From Rhodocyclaceae bacterium (GTDB lineage Bacteria; Pseudomonadota; Gammaproteobacteria; Burkholderiales; Rhodocyclaceae): a stretch of DNA of 64,000 nt. Location: NCBI GenBank assembly GCA_016791115.1, contig JAEUNL010000027.1, positions 52,264-116,263 of the forward strand. Reading direction: 5' to 3'. Below the pieces are notes generated by a model. It saw nothing but the letters and a program-made list of their open reading frames with translations, searched no databases and was not told the origin of the DNA. The position numbers and the translations under genes were made by a program. Of the stretch, positions 15,755 to 25,616 are shown piece after piece. Every line of letters begins with the position of its first letter. Position 1 is the first letter of the stretch.

Positions 15755-15973
15755 TCAGGCTGCCTTGACGCAGATCGCCGCGCCGCGGCACTCGACCGAC
15801 TGGCCGGCGCGGATCTTGGCGGTTTTGCGGCTTTCGAGCTGGCCGTCGACCTTCACCTCGCCAGCGGCGACGAGCTGCTTGCCGTGGCCGCCGCTGTCGG
15901 CAATACCGGCGAGTTTGAGCAGGTTGCAAAGTTCGATGTACTCGCCGTCCAGTTGAAACGGGGTGGTTTTCAC
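15755..15973 (-). CDS. Small RNA-binding S4-domain protein (YbcJ type)
   Basis: 72 residues from the GTG at 15973. The whole protein is one S4 fold: FQLDGEYIELCNLLKLAGIA, GGHGKQLVAAGEVKVDG, RKTAKIRAGQ, the pattern of YbcJ-like proteins. It is presumed to bind structured RNA; the biological role is unknown. The frame is open upstream to 16225 but that part has no family character. The start is chosen from the family length. Confidence 0.87.
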   Translation of the reverse strand: MKTTPFQLDGEYIELCNLLKLAGIADSGGHGKQLVAAGEVKVDGQLESRKTAKIRAGQSVECRGAAICVKAA

Positions 15974-16334
15974 GGTGGTCCTGAAGTTTGATGGGGTCGC
16001 ATGCGGGCCGCGCTGATCGGTAACGCCACCCTGAATGGTATCGAAGTTTCGACTGCGCGCGGTCGCTGCGGTTGCGAAACCGCAACTGCCGCCTTTTTTC
16101 CGAGACACGACCCGCCGCCGGTGATGCCGCGTGGTCCCCGGGTAAATGCCCGCGGATTGCCCCCGCGCCGTCATGACATTTGGCATAATGCCGGCGGCGT
16201 CGGGCAAGGTCTGGTCGCGAAACACGGTCCGGATCTGTCTGTTCGGCGCGCGAATCGCGCAGTGAAGCCCGATCGAATCGTGGCCCTGCTCGTCGGGGTC
16301 GGCATCCGAAGTAAATGCAACGGAGAGTTACCGA
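15974..16334. other. Divergent gap between the S4 gene and the DUF945 gene
   Basis: A 361-bp region with no gene. A stem TGCGGTT/AACCGCA (16067-16084) is followed by a T6 run near 16093, a weak rho-independent-like signal on +. A CATAAT hexamer lies at 16188-16193. GGAGAG 8 bp before the DUF945 ATG is its ribosome binding site. Confidence 0.4.
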
Positions 16335-17873
16335 ATGAAGACATCCCGCGCGGTCGCGCTGGTCGCGGCGCCGATTGGCGCCTACTTGCTCGCGTCCTGG
16401 ATAGTCGGCGCCAAGGTGCAGTCGGCGCTGGACGAGCAATACAAGATCCTCGAGGGGCTGCCCTACATCAAGGTGGCGGACCGCAAGTATGAACGCGGAC
16501 TGTTCTCGGCGACCGAAACGGTGACCTTCGAGGTCATGGGCGACATGTTCCGCGCACTGCAGAAGGCGCAGAAGGAAGCCGCGGCCGCCGATCCGGAAGC
16601 TGCCGCAGCGGATACCGTGGTCCTGGAACCGCTGCGCTTCACGGTGCGTTCCTCGTTCAAGCATGGTCCGCTGCCGGGTTTCTCGACTCTTGCGGCCGCG
16701 ACGTCCGACAGCGAACTGGTTCTCGACGACAAGACGATGCAGGAACTCAAGCCGGTGCTTGGCGACAACAAGCCGCTCACTGCGCATACCGTCTATCGTT
16801 TCGACGGCGGCGGCGTATCGAACATCAGCAGCCCGGCATTCTCGATGAACATGCCGGGCGACTCGCCCGAGAACGTCGGCAAGCTCGCCTGGCAGGGCTT
16901 TACTGCCACGATGGAGTTCGACAAGGGCCTCGCGAACTACAGGATGACGGGTGACGCGCCAAGAATGCAGATGACCGACAGGAACGGCAGTTTCGTCATG
17001 TCCGGCCTGAAGTTCGAGGCCGACCAGAAGCGCATCTTCGACGACGAGCCGATGCTCTACTCGGGCACGCAGCGCATGACCGTTGCGCAATTCGACATCG
17101 CTGCAGTGAAGGAGGGCGAGAAGCAGTCGCCGGTGGCGTTCAAGCAACTCGTGGTCGACGTGGCCATGCCGGTGAACGGCGAGTTCGTCGACGTCATCGA
17201 GAAGATCGGGGCGGCCTCGCTCCAGATTGGCGACAAGCGCTACGGCCCCGGCAACTTCGATTTCTCGATCCGCCACCTGCATGCGCGTACCGTCGCCAGG
17301 TTCTATCGCGAGATGATGAAGCTGTACAGCGATCCGGCGGTCTTCACGGCGGCCGGTGATCCGGCCCGGGCGTTGGCACCGCTCGCCGAGCCAGGCAAGG
17401 AACTGCTCAAACACAATCACAATCCGGAATTTCGCATCGACCGATTCCGTTTCAAGTCGGACATGGGTGAGGCGGCGGTTTCCGCGAGCGTGAAGCTCCA
17501 GGACGCGAAGCCCGAGGAGTTCAGCAACCCGCTCATGTTGCTCGGCAAGCTCGAGGCCGCTGCGGATATCCAGCTGCCGGAAGCGCTGCTCGGCACTTTG
17601 GCCGCGAGCCGCATGCCGGGCGGTACCGAGGCAGCGGACGACCCCGAAACCGCGGCCATGCAGGCGCAGATGCTCGAGCAGCAACTTGCTGGCCTCGCCG
17701 GCCAGGGCCTGGTGACTCGCGAAGGCGGTCAGGTGAAATCGAAGATCGAGTTCCGTGGCGGCCAGCTCACCGTCAATGGCAAGCCCTTCAACCCGTTTGG
17801 CATGGGCGGCGCCATGCCGCCGGGCGCCGGCGCGGAAGGCCAGGCACCTCCGATGGCGCCAATGCCACGCTGA
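16335..17873 (+). CDS. DUF945 / YdgA family protein
   Basis: 512 residues. An N-terminal hydrophobic anchor (about 7-28) is followed by a long periplasmic region of the YdgA/DUF945 type (YERGLFSATETVTFE near 53 is the family signature). The C-terminus turns Gly/Pro/Ala-rich. Members of this family are inner-membrane-anchored envelope proteins with no known biochemical activity. Good ribosome binding site (GGAGAG). It stands alone, 68 bp before the convergent end of glnE. Confidence 0.85.
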   Translation: MKTSRAVALVAAPIGAYLLASWIVGAKVQSALDEQYKILEGLPYIKVADRKYERGLFSATETVTFEVMGDMFRALQKAQKEAAAADPEAAAADTVVLEPLRFTVRSSFKHGPLPGFSTLAAATSDSELVLDDKTMQELKPVLGDNKPLTAHTVYRFDGGGVSNISSPAFSMNMPGDSPENVGKLAWQGFTATMEFDKGLANYRMTGDAPRMQMTDRNGSFVMSGLKFEADQKRIFDDEPMLYSGTQRMTVAQFDIAAVKEGEKQSPVAFKQLVVDVAMPVNGEFVDVIEKIGAASLQIGDKRYGPGNFDFSIRHLHARTVARFYREMMKLYSDPAVFTAAGDPARALAPLAEPGKELLKHNHNPEFRIDRFRFKSDMGEAAVSASVKLQDAKPEEFSNPLMLLGKLEAAADIQLPEALLGTLAASRMPGGTEAADDPETAAMQAQMLEQQLAGLAGQGLVTREGGQVKSKIEFRGGQLTVNGKPFNPFGMGGAMPPGAGAEGQAPPMAPMPR

Positions 17874-17941
17874 GTTTCGCCCCCTTTGCGAGGCGCGAGG
17901 CGTGCGCGCCTCGCGGCGAGCACGCCGCCTCCGGTGCCGGC

Positions 17942-20623
17942 TCAGTCGCCGAGCACGGTGCGCCAGAGCGCCCGTACCGCGTCGATATGCTCGGCAATGC
18001 TTTCCTGCGCAACCCGTGCCCGGTTCGCATTGTTCAGGCGCAGGCCATGCTGCAGGCGGCGATACTCGCGGTAGGCGACCTGCACGTTCGCTGCGAGATC
18101 GGCCGGAATGAGGCCGATCTCTCCCGCGATGCCGAGCAAGGCGATGTTTCCCAGGTTGCCGGTCAGGCGCTCGTGGTCATGCGAATGGCCAAGCACCAGG
18201 AACTGCACGATGAATTCGACGTCGATCAGCCCGCCACGATCGTGCTTGAGGTCGAACAGTTCGCTCTTGTTGCCGTGGGTATCGACCATCTTCTGGCGCA
18301 TGGCAAGCACGTCGTCCCGCAGCCTGGCCAGATCCCGCCGCTGACGCAAGACCTCGATCCGCACCGCCTCGAAGGCTGCGCCGATCTGCGGATCGCCGGC
18401 GGAAAAGCGTGCCCGCGTCAAGGCCTGATGCTCCCACACCCAGGCGGATTCCACCTGGTACTTCCGGAAAGCTTCGAGCGAACTCACCAGCAGTCCGGAA
18501 TCGCCGTTGGGGCGTAGCCGCAGATCGGTTTCGAACAGCGTGCCGGCCGGCGTTGCGCTCGACAGCCAGGTGTTCATGCGTTGCGCGAGCCGGGAGTAGG
18601 TCTCCTGGGCATTCGGATCGTCGTCCTCGTAGAGGAACACGATATCCAGGTCGGACGCATACCCGAGCTCCTTGCCGCCCAGTTTGCCGTAGCTGATCAC
18701 CGCGAAGCGCGGCGATTCGCGGTGCCGCTGGCGCAGCTTGCGCCAGACTGTCACGATGGTCAGCTCGATCATGATGTCGGCCAGCTTCGACAGGTGATCG
18801 GCCAGCCGCTCCACGGTCAGCAGGCCGGCGAGGTCCTGCGTCAGCAGACGGAAAACCTGCGAATGGTGCGCCTCGCGCATGAGGTCCATCTGGCGCTCGA
18901 CGTCCGGCTCCACCGCATCGAGGTTTGCGGCAAGCTGGGCGTGAAATGCCGTCCAGTCCGGTGCCGTTTCCAGGGTACGGGGATCGAGGAGATCGTCGAG
19001 CAGCAGCGGGTGGCGCGTGAGGTAGTCGGCTGCCCAACTCGAGGCGCTCATCAGGTCGGCGACCTTGCGCAGGGCATGCGGGTATTGCTGGAGTAGGGCC
19101 AGATAGGCGGCACGGCGACTGATCGCATCGAGCAGCACGAGGCTGCGCGTCAGCGTGACGTCGGGGTTCGGTGTGGCAGCGCAGGCTTCGATCAGGCGCG
19201 GCACCAGCGGATCGAAGCGCGCCCGCACCTGGGCCGGCATCTGCTGATAGCGTCCGCCTGCGCGCAGATCGGCAAGGCGTTGTGCGGCCGCTGGCGGATC
19301 GGTGTAGCCGAGCCGTTCGAGGCCCGCCGCACACGTGTCGGTGTCTGCCGAGCCTGACCACAAGCGGTCGAGCGCGTGGCTGCTTCCATTGCGGTCAGCG
19401 AACACGGCATCGAAGTGGTGGCTCACCCGGCCGCGGTGGCGGTCGAGTTCGGTCAGCAGCGCGGCAAAGTCCGCACAGCCCATGGCGGCCGCAACCAGCG
19501 CCTGATCTTCGGTGCGCTCGGGCAGGGTGTGAGTCTGCGCGTCGTCGAGATACTGCAGCCGATGCTCCAGCCTGCGCAGGAAATCGTAGGCCGCCGACAG
19601 TTCGGCAACTGCTTCCGGGTCGAGGATGCCGCGTTCGGCGAGGCGTGCGAGGACTCCCAGCGTGGGATGGATCTGCAGTGCGCGGTCGCGTCCGCCGCGT
19701 ATGAGCTGGAACACCTGGGCGATGAACTCGATCTCGCGTATGCCGCCCGGGCCGAGCTTGATGTTCTGCGCCATGTCGCGGCGCGCGACCTCTTCGCGTA
19801 TCTGCGCATGCAGTTCGCGCATGGCGTTCACCGCGCCGAAGTCGAGGTACTTGCGGAACACGAAGGGGCGCGCGATAGCGGCAAGATCGTCGTCGCGTTC
19901 GCCGGTCATGGCGCGCGCCTTGATCCAGGCGTAGCGTTCCCACTCGCGGCCCTGCGTGATGAAGTAATTCTCGAGCATGTCAAAGCTCGCCACCAGCGGC
20001 CCGGAATCGCCGTTCGGGCGCAGCCGCATGTCGACGCGAAACACCTGTCCGTCGCCGGTCACCTCGGCGAGCGCGCCGATCAGCTGCCGCCCCAGCTTGG
20101 TGAAGAACTCGAAATTGCCAATGCCGCTCGGACCGTCGGTTTCACCGTCGTCGGGATAGACGAAGATCAGGTCGATGTCGGACGACACGTTGAGTTCCCG
20201 ACCGCCGAGCTTGCCCATGCCGATCACGATAAAGGGCAGCACGTGGCCTTCGGCGTCGCGCGGCTCGCCGTGGCGGGCAACGAGTGGCCCGCGCAGCACG
20301 CGGAGCGCTTCGGCCACCGCGAGATCCGCAAGCTGTGTCATCGTTTCGGTGACTTCGGCCAGGGGTGCCTGCCCGGCCAGGTCGCGCACGATCAGGTGTG
20401 TCAGCGTGCGCGCGCGCAGCGCGCGCAGGCGTGGTCGCAGCGTGTTTTCGTCCAGCGGCGAGGCGGCAAGATATTCCAGCATGGCCGCACGCTGGAACGG
20501 CAGATGCACGCTGGCGAGCAGTTGGGGGCGCAGATCGGCGCGCGCGTCGAGCGCGCGGCGCAGGAATCGGCTCAGGTTGAGGGCATGCTCGAGCTGTGCG
20601 GTATTGCGGTCTTCGAGGGTCAT
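17942..20623 (-). CDS. glnE: Bifunctional glutamine synthetase adenylyltransferase/deadenylylase GlnE
   Basis: Controls glutamine synthetase by adding or removing AMP in response to PII and glutamine. 893 residues from ATG 20623 (MTLEDRNTAQ), slightly shorter than the usual 940 or so at the N-terminus. Both nucleotidyltransferase halves are present: the N-terminal one with GMGKLGGRELNVSSDIDLIF (about 180) and the C-terminal one with YGKLGGKELGYASDLDIVF (about 635). The central regulatory linker and the C-terminal helical domain are intact. The frame opens upstream to 20713. It fits the nitrogen theme of the left end but is far from it. Confidence 0.96.
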   Translation of the reverse strand: MTLEDRNTAQLEHALNLSRFLRRALDARADLRPQLLASVHLPFQRAAMLEYLAASPLDENTLRPRLRALRARTLTHLIVRDLAGQAPLAEVTETMTQLADLAVAEALRVLRGPLVARHGEPRDAEGHVLPFIVIGMGKLGGRELNVSSDIDLIFVYPDDGETDGPSGIGNFEFFTKLGRQLIGALAEVTGDGQVFRVDMRLRPNGDSGPLVASFDMLENYFITQGREWERYAWIKARAMTGERDDDLAAIARPFVFRKYLDFGAVNAMRELHAQIREEVARRDMAQNIKLGPGGIREIEFIAQVFQLIRGGRDRALQIHPTLGVLARLAERGILDPEAVAELSAAYDFLRRLEHRLQYLDDAQTHTLPERTEDQALVAAAMGCADFAALLTELDRHRGRVSHHFDAVFADRNGSSHALDRLWSGSADTDTCAAGLERLGYTDPPAAAQRLADLRAGGRYQQMPAQVRARFDPLVPRLIEACAATPNPDVTLTRSLVLLDAISRRAAYLALLQQYPHALRKVADLMSASSWAADYLTRHPLLLDDLLDPRTLETAPDWTAFHAQLAANLDAVEPDVERQMDLMREAHHSQVFRLLTQDLAGLLTVERLADHLSKLADIMIELTIVTVWRKLRQRHRESPRFAVISYGKLGGKELGYASDLDIVFLYEDDDPNAQETYSRLAQRMNTWLSSATPAGTLFETDLRLRPNGDSGLLVSSLEAFRKYQVESAWVWEHQALTRARFSAGDPQIGAAFEAVRIEVLRQRRDLARLRDDVLAMRQKMVDTHGNKSELFDLKHDRGGLIDVEFIVQFLVLGHSHDHERLTGNLGNIALLGIAGEIGLIPADLAANVQVAYREYRRLQHGLRLNNANRARVAQESIAEHIDAVRALWRTVLGD

Positions 20624-20835
20624 CGATGGGTGATCGGGTAAAATGGCATCTGTTGGCAGGCCGGGCACGCGTCGTCGAACGGCAGTTTCGTCAGCCGCGA
20701 GCGCCGTCCCCACGAGTGCAATTGTATGCGGTATGCGAGACGGGGCGTTCGATCGGCGTGATGGCGGGCCGGATCACCCACCTCATCCACGCGATTGTTT
20801 CTGCCGGCAGACGTTTGCCTGACGGCCAAGACTGA

Positions 20836-23800
20836 ATGCATGCCGAATCCGAGGCGCCGCTGGACGGCGCCGCACCCATCGCCGCAGCCAGCGCGCCCGA
20901 GCAGCCGCGGTTGCTGCGGCTGCTCGGGCGATTGTTCTGGCTGGCGGTCGCGCTATGGTTCGCGTTTGCGTTGATCGTCGTCGTGGCGCGCGAGGTCGTA
21001 TTGCCGCGCATGAACGACTATCGCGACGAAATCGGCGCCAGGATTTCGGCTGCGCTCGGCGCCAGGGTCACCATCGGCCATATCGACGCGCGTTGGTCGG
21101 GCATCCGGCCCTACCTCGATCTGGGGCAGGTCGCGGTGCACGACGCATCGGATCGCGTGGCGCTTGAACTGGGCCTGGTGCGCACCAGCCTTTCCTGGAT
21201 GTCGATTCCCTTTGCGGAGCTGCGCCTGCACCACCTGGCGATCGACGGGCCCGACTTGCAGGTGCGGCGCGATCTGCAGGGTCGCGTCTACGTGGCGGGT
21301 ATCGAGCTCGCGGGCGGCGGCGGCAGTAGCGGGTTCGCGAACTGGCTGCTGGCGCAGCATGAGATCGTCGTGCGCAACGCGACCGTGCGCTGGCTGGACG
21401 AGCGCCGCGCCGCGCCGGAGCTGGTGCTGAGCAATGTCAATCTGCGCCTGGTCAACCTCGGTGCACGCCACCGGATTGGCGTGACCGCCGAGCCGCCGCA
21501 GGCATTTGCGGCACCGATCGACCTGCGTGCCGACATCCGCGGGCGCGACTTTTCGCGCCTCGCCGAATGGAACGGACAGATTTACGTCGACGTGGAACGT
21601 GCAGATCTGTCCGCGTGGCGCACCTGGGTCGATTATCCGCTCGATCTTCCTCGGGGCAGTGGCGCATTGACCCTCTGGGCGGATCTGGAAGGGCAGCGCC
21701 TGGCCGGATTCACGGGTGATCTGTCGCTCGACGATGTGCAGCTTCGCCTGCGCGAGGATCTGCCGATGATCGACCTCGTGGCGTTGCGTGGCCGCATTGC
21801 CGCAAAACTGCCGGTCGACGGTCTGGACCTTGCCGCGACCGGCCTTTCGCTTGCCACTCGCGACGATACCCGCATCAAGCCGCTCGACCTGCATGTCAGC
21901 TGGCACGCCGCGAGCCAGGCGGCGCCGGCTCGCGGCACGCTGACTGCGAGCGAGGTTGATCTCGCGGCGCTTGCTCAACTGGCCGGCAATCTGCCGTTCG
22001 ACGCCGGCACGCGGCTTGCGCTGCAGGAGTTCGCGCCGCGTGGAAAGGTCTCCGATTTCAAGGCAGGCTGGACGGGTGACAGTGAAAAACTGGCGACCTG
22101 GCACGGCAGCGCCCGATTTGCCGACACGGCATTGCAGGCGCGCGGCCTGCTGCCCGGATTCACTGCCGTGTCGGGCAGCATCGAAGCGTCGCATGAAGGC
22201 GGCAGCGCAAGCATTTCCAGCAGGGCGGCCACGCTCGATCTGCCGCGCGTGTTTCCTGAACCTCGCATCGCGCTCGATCAGTTCGATGCCCAGGTGCGCT
22301 GGAAGGTTGCCGGCGAGCAGGTGAGTGTCGAACTGCAGAAGGTCGGCTTCGCCAATGCGGACATCGCCGGCAGCGTCGAAGGGCGCTACGCAACGCGCCC
22401 GCAATCCGCAGGCGATATCGACATCAGTGGCAATTTCCAGCGTGGCAAGGTGTCCGAGGTGTGGCGCTACCTGCCTTTCGTGGTCGGCGAGTCGGTGCGC
22501 GAATGGATTCGCGCATCGCTGGTCGACGGGCAGGGCAGTAACATCCGTCTGCGCATGAAGGGCGATCTGCACGAGTTTCCCTGGGCGCACGACAAGAATG
22601 GCGAGTTCGACGTGTCGGCGGCGTTCTCCGGTGCCCGGCTGCACTATGCCCCTCAATGGCCGGCGCTACACGACATCGTCGGCGACTTGCGTTTTCACGG
22701 CGAGCGCATGACGATCCGCGCCCGGCGTGCAAACTTCGGCGCGCTTGCGGTGAAGGATGCCTCGGCCGAGATCGCCGACCTCACGGTCCATGACGATGCG
22801 CGCCTGCAGGTCAAGGGCCAGGTCGATGGCGCGACCGGCGATTTCCTCGGTTTCGTCAACAACAGTCCGGTCGCGGCGATGATCAACGACGTGACGCGTG
22901 GCGTTTCGGCGAGCGGCGCCGGCACCCTGGCGCTTGCGCTCGATCTGCCGCTGCAACATCTGCACGATACCCGGGTCAGTGGCAACTATCAGTTTGCCGG
23001 CAACGAATTGGTCGCGGCACCGGGCCTGCCGACGATTACCGCCGCCGGTGGCAGGCTGGAATTTACCGAGCGCTCGCTCGGCATACGCAATGCGACCGCG
23101 CGCATCTTTGGCGCGCCGATGGAGGTCAGCGCCCGTACCGAAGCCGATGGCAGCACGCGGATCGATCTGTCCGGCAGCGCCGGCATCGCAGATCTGCGCC
23201 GTGTGGTCGATACGCCGTGGCTTGATCACCTGTCGGGGTCCACGCCCTGGCAGGCGACGGTCTCGATGCGCGGCCAGAACGCGGTACTGTCCATCGAGAG
23301 CAGCCTGCAGGGCATCACCTCCAGTCTGCCGGAACCGCTCAACAAGCCGGCGGGCAGCGCCATGCCGCTGCGCGTCGAGTTCGGCAAGCTGGCCGGTGGG
23401 GCACCGGGTGCGGACGAAACGCATTTGACACTCGACAACCTGGTGGACGTGCGCGTGCAGCGCCGGCGCGACGGCGAGCGCATGGTCGTCGAACGCGGCG
23501 GTATCGGCATTCGTCAGGCGGCGGCCATGGCCGAGCGCGGGCTGGTCGTGAATGGAACGCTCGATTCACTCGACCTCGACGCGTGGCGCCGCCTCGTGGT
23601 GCCGGGCGGCGACGTGACCGCAGGCACGTCGCCGCCGCTGCAACTCTCGGCGCTGGCCTTGCGCAGCGGCAAGCTGACTGCCTTCGGCCAGCATTTCACC
23701 GGCTTCACCATCGCCGCCACGCAGGCAGAGGGCACCTGGCAGGCGCGCATCGACAGCAAGGAGATGGCGGGTGATCTCGCCTGGCGTGCCAGCGAGCGCG

Positions 23801-24747
23801 GCCGTCTCCGTGCGCGACTCAAGAATCTGTCGCTTTCCGAAGTGCGCTCGACGCCCGAGCCGCTTCCGGCGCGGGACGCGAAGCACGACGAATCGCTGCA
23901 GGAGTTGCCGGGCCTCGACGTGATCGCCGACAACTTCAGCCTGCGTGGCAAGCAGCTTGGCAAGCTCGAACTGGTTGCGGTGAATCGCGGCAACCTGTGG
24001 CAGGTCGACCACTATTCGATCGTCAATCCCGATGGCGGCGTTTCCGGCAGTGGCCAGTGGCACATGAGCGATGGCCCTCAGCATCCTTCGGAGACCGAGA
24101 TCTCGTTCAAGCTGCAGAGTGCTAACGCCGGGAAGTTGCTCGAGCGCTTCGGATATGAGGATGCGGTGAAGCGGGCCTCCACCCGGCTCGAGGGCAAACT
24201 TGCCTGGCGCGGTGCGCCAACCGGCATCGACTATCCCTCGCTGACGGGCGAAATGAAGCTTGAGGCGTCGAGCGGCCAGTTCAACAAGCTCGAGCCGGGC
24301 GTGGGACGGCTGCTCGGCGTGCTGTCGCTGCAATCATTGCCCCGCCGGATCACGCTGGATTTTCGCGACGTGTTCTCCGACGGATTCGCCTTCGACAGCA
24401 TTTCCGGTAGCATGAAAGTGACGAGTGGGGTGCTTCGCACGGACGATCTGTCAATACGGGGACCGTCAGCCAAGGTGTTCATGTCCGGCAGCACTGACCT
24501 CGCGGCCGAGACGCAGGATCTGCGCGTCAAGGTGCAACCGACGCTATCAGAGAGTGTGGCGCTCGGCGCGGCGATTGCGGGGCCGGTAGCGGGCGTTGCG
24601 ACCCTGCTCGCGCAGAAAGTGCTCAAGGATCCGATTGAGAAACTTTTTTCGTACGAATACGGCGTGTCCGGCACCTGGAAGGATCCGCAGGTCGTCAAGC
24701 TTGCCGATTTGAGACCGCAGCCGGCGCCGGCCGAAATCGTGCGATAG
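20836..24747 (+). CDS. yhdP: YhdP family envelope protein (AsmA-like, DUF3971)
   Basis: 1303 residues, typical for YhdP. One N-terminal membrane helix (about 29-52) and then a very long periplasmic region predicted from the family to be a repeating beta groove that bridges the envelope; YhdP helps move phospholipids to the outer membrane. The AsmA-like C-terminal part (LEGKLAWRG, FDSISGSMKV, GSTDLAAETQDLRV) is intact and ends in a short helix. ATG at 20836, 122 bp after the longest glnE start on the other strand; a TAAAAT hexamer at 20639-20644 is a possible -10. The nitrilase gene follows 48 bp later. Confidence 0.92.
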   Translation: MHAESEAPLDGAAPIAAASAPEQPRLLRLLGRLFWLAVALWFAFALIVVVAREVVLPRMNDYRDEIGARISAALGARVTIGHIDARWSGIRPYLDLGQVAVHDASDRVALELGLVRTSLSWMSIPFAELRLHHLAIDGPDLQVRRDLQGRVYVAGIELAGGGGSSGFANWLLAQHEIVVRNATVRWLDERRAAPELVLSNVNLRLVNLGARHRIGVTAEPPQAFAAPIDLRADIRGRDFSRLAEWNGQIYVDVERADLSAWRTWVDYPLDLPRGSGALTLWADLEGQRLAGFTGDLSLDDVQLRLREDLPMIDLVALRGRIAAKLPVDGLDLAATGLSLATRDDTRIKPLDLHVSWHAASQAAPARGTLTASEVDLAALAQLAGNLPFDAGTRLALQEFAPRGKVSDFKAGWTGDSEKLATWHGSARFADTALQARGLLPGFTAVSGSIEASHEGGSASISSRAATLDLPRVFPEPRIALDQFDAQVRWKVAGEQVSVELQKVGFANADIAGSVEGRYATRPQSAGDIDISGNFQRGKVSEVWRYLPFVVGESVREWIRASLVDGQGSNIRLRMKGDLHEFPWAHDKNGEFDVSAAFSGARLHYAPQWPALHDIVGDLRFHGERMTIRARRANFGALAVKDASAEIADLTVHDDARLQVKGQVDGATGDFLGFVNNSPVAAMINDVTRGVSASGAGTLALALDLPLQHLHDTRVSGNYQFAGNELVAAPGLPTITAAGGRLEFTERSLGIRNATARIFGAPMEVSARTEADGSTRIDLSGSAGIADLRRVVDTPWLDHLSGSTPWQATVSMRGQNAVLSIESSLQGITSSLPEPLNKPAGSAMPLRVEFGKLAGGAPGADETHLTLDNLVDVRVQRRRDGERMVVERGGIGIRQAAAMAERGLVVNGTLDSLDLDAWRRLVVPGGDVTAGTSPPLQLSALALRSGKLTAFGQHFTGFTIAATQAEGTWQARIDSKEMAGDLAWRASERGRLRARLKNLSLSEVRSTPEPLPARDAKHDESLQELPGLDVIADNFSLRGKQLGKLELVAVNRGNLWQVDHYSIVNPDGGVSGSGQWHMSDGPQHPSETEISFKLQSANAGKLLERFGYEDAVKRASTRLEGKLAWRGAPTGIDYPSLTGEMKLEASSGQFNKLEPGVGRLLGVLSLQSLPRRITLDFRDVFSDGFAFDSISGSMKVTSGVLRTDDLSIRGPSAKVFMSGSTDLAAETQDLRVKVQPTLSESVALGAAIAGPVAGVATLLAQKVLKDPIEKLFSYEYGVSGTWKDPQVVKLADLRPQPAPAEIVR

Positions 24748-24795
24748 TGTCGTCGGCGTGACGGGGAAATCTTTTCAGGCAGATCAGGACGAGCG

Positions 24796-25608
24796 ATGAA
24801 TACCGGATTGTTTCGAATCGCGGCCGTGCAGATGGTCTCCGGTCCCGACGTGTCCGAGAACCTCGCGGCTGCCGACGCGATGATTGGCGAAGCAGTGGCG
24901 CAGGGCGCCCGGTTGGTGGCGTTGCCCGAGTACTTTCCGGTGATTGGCGACGAGAAAGCCAAGGTTCGGCTGCGCGAGCAGGATGGCGAGGGGCCGATTC
25001 AGGCGTTTCTTGCAGATGCCGCGCGGCGCCATCGCGTGTGGCTGGTCGGCGGCACGCTGCCACTCGAAGCGCGCGCGGCCGACAAGGTGCGCAACGCCAG
25101 CCTCGCATTCGATCCCGACGGCATGCGCGTTGCGCGCTACGACAAGATCCACCTCTTTGGCTTCGAGCAGGGAACGGAGCGCTACGACGAGAGTCAGACC
25201 ATCGAGCCAGGCAGCGAAGTCGTCTATTTTGAAGCCCCTTGTGGGAACGTGGGCTTGTCGGTGTGCTACGACCTGCGCTTCCCGGAACTCTATCGCGCGA
25301 TGGGAGATGTGGCGCTCATCGTGGTGCCGGCGGCTTTCACCGAAACCACCGGCGAGGCGCACTGGGAGTTGTTGCTGCGCGCGCGGGCAGTGGAGAACCA
25401 GTGTTACGTGCTGGCAGCGGCGCAGGGTGGCGAGCATCCGAGCGGCCGCCGTACATGGGGTGACAGCATGATCATCGATCCGTGGGGCCGCATCGTTGCG
25501 CGCAAGGCCAAAGGACAGGGGGTCGTGGTGGGCGACATGGATCTCGACCTGCTTGAAGACATCCGCATGCGTCTGCCCGCACTGCGCCATCGAACCATCC
25601 ACTTTTGA
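24796..25608 (+). CDS. Carbon-nitrogen hydrolase, Nit1/deaminated glutathione amidase type
   Basis: 270 residues of the nitrilase superfamily. The catalytic triad is visible: E45 (LPEYF), K117 (RYDKIHLF), C157 ([10 protein letters not shown]). The sequence pattern ([24 protein letters not shown]) is that of the Nit1/YbeM branch, which removes the amide from deaminated glutathione made by transaminase side reactions. It lies between yhdP and tldD, 8 bp before the latter, an arrangement common in beta-proteobacteria. Confidence 0.9.
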   Translation: MNTGLFRIAAVQMVSGPDVSENLAAADAMIGEAVAQGARLVALPEYFPVIGDEKAKVRLREQDGEGPIQAFLADAARRHRVWLVGGTLPLEARAADKVRNASLAFDPDGMRVARYDKIHLFGFEQGTERYDESQTIEPGSEVVYFEAPCGNVGLSVCYDLRFPELYRAMGDVALIVVPAAFTETTGEAHWELLLRARAVENQCYVLAAAQGGEHPSGRRTWGDSMIIDPWGRIVARKAKGQGVVVGDMDLDLLEDIRMRLPALRHRTIHF

Positions 25609-25616
25609 TTGCATTC

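Noticed and set aside
15750..17684. 644-codon open frame on - opposite the DUF945 gene
   Set aside because: Antisense shadow; the DUF945 protein on + has signal, anchor and family motifs.
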